Assembly: GCF_016595245.1 (NCBI RefSeq)
Contig: NZ_JAENHM010000027.1
Coordinates: 1 to 63,388 of the forward strand
Length of the DNA stretch: 63,388 nt
Direction: 5' to 3'
DNA from: Azospirillum endophyticum
GTDB lineage: Bacteria > Pseudomonadota > Alphaproteobacteria > Azospirillales > Azospirillaceae
The notes under the pieces: model-generated
Seen by the model: only the letters and a program-made list of their open reading frames with translations
What the model was told of the DNA's origin: nothing
The model's database searches: none
Shown: piece after piece, positions 62,360 through 63,388 of the stretch
Position numbering within the stretch: position 1 is the stretch's first letter
Layout: the number at the start of each line of letters is the position of its first letter
Program-made: the position numbers and the translations under genes

Positions 62360-63184
62360 ATGCAGACGGTAAAAGCCAACGGCGCCGAGATCCCCGCACT
62401 GGGGTTCGGTGTTTTCCGCATGTCGGACGACGAGGTCGAACGCGTGGTTCCGGCCGCCCTCGAAGCCGGCTTCCGCCATTTCGACACCGCGCAGATCTAC
62501 CGCAACGAAGCGGCGCTGGGCCGCGCCCTGCAAGCGGCAGGCGCCCGCCGCGACGAGCTGTTCCTGACCACCAAGGTGTGGGTCGACAAATACAGCCCCG
62601 ACCTGTTCGCCGCGTCGGTCGACGAGAGCCTGGAGAAGCTGAAGGTCGATAGCGTCGACCTGCTGCTGCTGCACTGGCCGGCCGATCAGGTCGCCATCGC
62701 CGAGCAGATCGAGATGCTGAACGCCGTCCAGGCGGCCGGCAAGACCCGCTTCATCGGCGTCAGCAACCAGAACATCGCCCAGCTTCGGGAGTCGGTCGAG
62801 CGCAGCAGCGCTCCCATCGTCACCAACCAGATCGAGGTGCATCCCTATCTCGACCAGAGCGCGATGGCGGCGGCCGCCCGGGAGCTGGACGTGGCGATCA
62901 CCGCCTATTACGCCATGGCCGACGGCAAGGTGCCGCGCGATCCGGAATTGCAGCGGATCGGCGCCAAGCATGGCAAGACCGCGGCCCAGGTGACGCTGCG
63001 CTGGCTGATCCAGCTGGGTCACATCGTGCTGTCCAAGACCGCCAAGCCGGAACGGGTGCCGGAGAATTTCGCGGTGTTCGACTTCACGCTGGACGACGGC
63101 GACATGGCGGCGATTGCGAAGCTGGCGCAACCGAACGGACGGATCGTCAGCCCGGCGGGGTTGGCGCCGGCTTGGGACAAGTGA
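62360..63184 (+). CDS. aldo/keto reductase
   Basis: This 274-residue NADPH-dependent oxidoreductase has the AKR catalytic tetrad: D42 and Y47 in 'FDTAQIYRNE', K72 in 'LTTKVW' and H105 in 'LLLLHWP'. The NADPH site is 'LSKTAKPERVPEN' near the C-terminus. It resembles the small YeaE/DkgB-type enzymes that reduce 2,5-diketogluconate, methylglyoxal and other carbonyls. The ATG at 62360 has AGGAGAGAGC upstream; the longer frame to 62219 has no family sequence. It follows the aldehyde oxidoreductase by 137 bases, and both deal with aldehydes, though the gap allows its own promoter. Confidence 0.9.
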   Translation: MQTVKANGAEIPALGFGVFRMSDDEVERVVPAALEAGFRHFDTAQIYRNEAALGRALQAAGARRDELFLTTKVWVDKYSPDLFAASVDESLEKLKVDSVDLLLLHWPADQVAIAEQIEMLNAVQAAGKTRFIGVSNQNIAQLRESVERSSAPIVTNQIEVHPYLDQSAMAAAARELDVAITAYYAMADGKVPRDPELQRIGAKHGKTAAQVTLRWLIQLGHIVLSKTAKPERVPENFAVFDFTLDDGDMAAIAKLAQPNGRIVSPAGLAPAWDK

Positions 63185-63210
63185 AGAACAAAGAAGGCTG
63201 ACGATGGGGC

Positions 63211-63235
63211 GTGTGAGTCGACCACCGACTCACAC
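63211..63235. terminator. terminator-like hairpin after the aldo/keto reductase
   Basis: GTGTGAGTCG and CGACTCACAC form a perfect 10-base stem with a 5-base loop, 26 bases after the stop codon. There is no T-run, so termination may need Rho. The remaining 150 bases to the window end are AT-rich and contain no gene. Confidence 0.5.
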
Positions 63236-63388
63236 ACCGATCAGTATGCATAAGAAGGCCATTATGATAGTAGCATTAAATAAAAATTATCGCCTTGAAA
63301 GTTCAATCTCTGATAGTTTGCGGCTGTACTAGAGGCTGTTAGGGACTCGGGGTAGCCGCACGCGGTGTGGTTGCCCAGATATTGGAGA

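Overview
The window looks like chromosome (or chromid) of an Azospirillum-type alphaproteobacterium (Rhodospirillales). The reasons are very high GC with GC-rich third positions, an alphaproteobacterial flagellar cluster that includes the regulator FlbD, a glucose-type ABC cassette, a paoABC-type molybdenum hydroxylase, and many c-di-GMP and chemotaxis proteins. The genus is inferred from gene content and protein style; no alignment was run.

Layout. 0.4-1.5 kb: an HD-domain hydrolase and an XRE regulator. 2.1-14.1 kb: one long co-directional flagellar operon (fliF, fliH, fliN, a MotA-type stator gene, flbD, flhA, flhF, flhG, a FliK-like gene and a small QueF-like protein). It is preceded by a good sigma-54 promoter and a large dyad that looks like a pair of FlbD sites. 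fliG is not where it would be expected. 14.1-15.5 kb: a frameshifted methionine aminopeptidase gene behind a TetR regulator. 15.6-20.2 kb: an SHP / dihaem cytochrome c / cytochrome b561 cluster, with a PepSY protein and an OmpR-type two-component system transcribed the other way. 20.5-22.2 kb: a soluble globin-coupled chemoreceptor with a C-terminal PilZ domain and its own sigma-54-like promoter.

22.4-32.0 kb is an AT-richer accessory island. It starts exactly at a 44-nt copy of the 3' half of a tRNA-Gly gene. It carries three unrecognised genes, a tyrosine recombinase with a dif-like dyad at its 5' end, a three-gene exported set (astacin-type metalloprotease, trypsin-type serine protease, large lipoprotein), and an IS5-type transposase remnant at the far side. 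The protease-protease-lipoprotein set and the recombinase/dyad pair are the best candidates for something undescribed.

32.0-44.7 kb returns to core-like sequence: a LysR/EamA divergent pair, galM, pyk, a palindrome-rich intergenic stretch with an FNR/FixK-type box, an MHYT/HD-GYP phosphodiesterase, a PAS-GGDEF-EAL protein, a formate/nitrite-type channel, a stand-alone Hint-domain protein and tRNA-Arg(CCG). 44.8-53.8 kb: a LacI-type regulator with a perfect 16-bp operator-like palindrome, a complete binding-protein ABC transporter, a metallophosphodiesterase, and a second binding protein plus fused permease with no ATPase of its own; this is plausibly a phosphoester or phosphonate uptake locus. 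53.8-58.1 kb: a Gfo/Idh/MocA dehydrogenase divergent from a sugar ABC cassette that lacks a binding protein. 58.4-63.2 kb: paoABC-type aldehyde oxidoreductase and an aldo/keto reductase. Three GC-rich inverted-repeat elements sit between the transporter genes.

Motility, c-di-GMP and redox sensing recur through the core part: FlbD probably acts on the fliF promoter, the PilZ-globin receptor would link haem-ligand sensing and c-di-GMP to the motor, and the MHYT/HD-GYP and GGDEF/EAL enzymes would set c-di-GMP levels.
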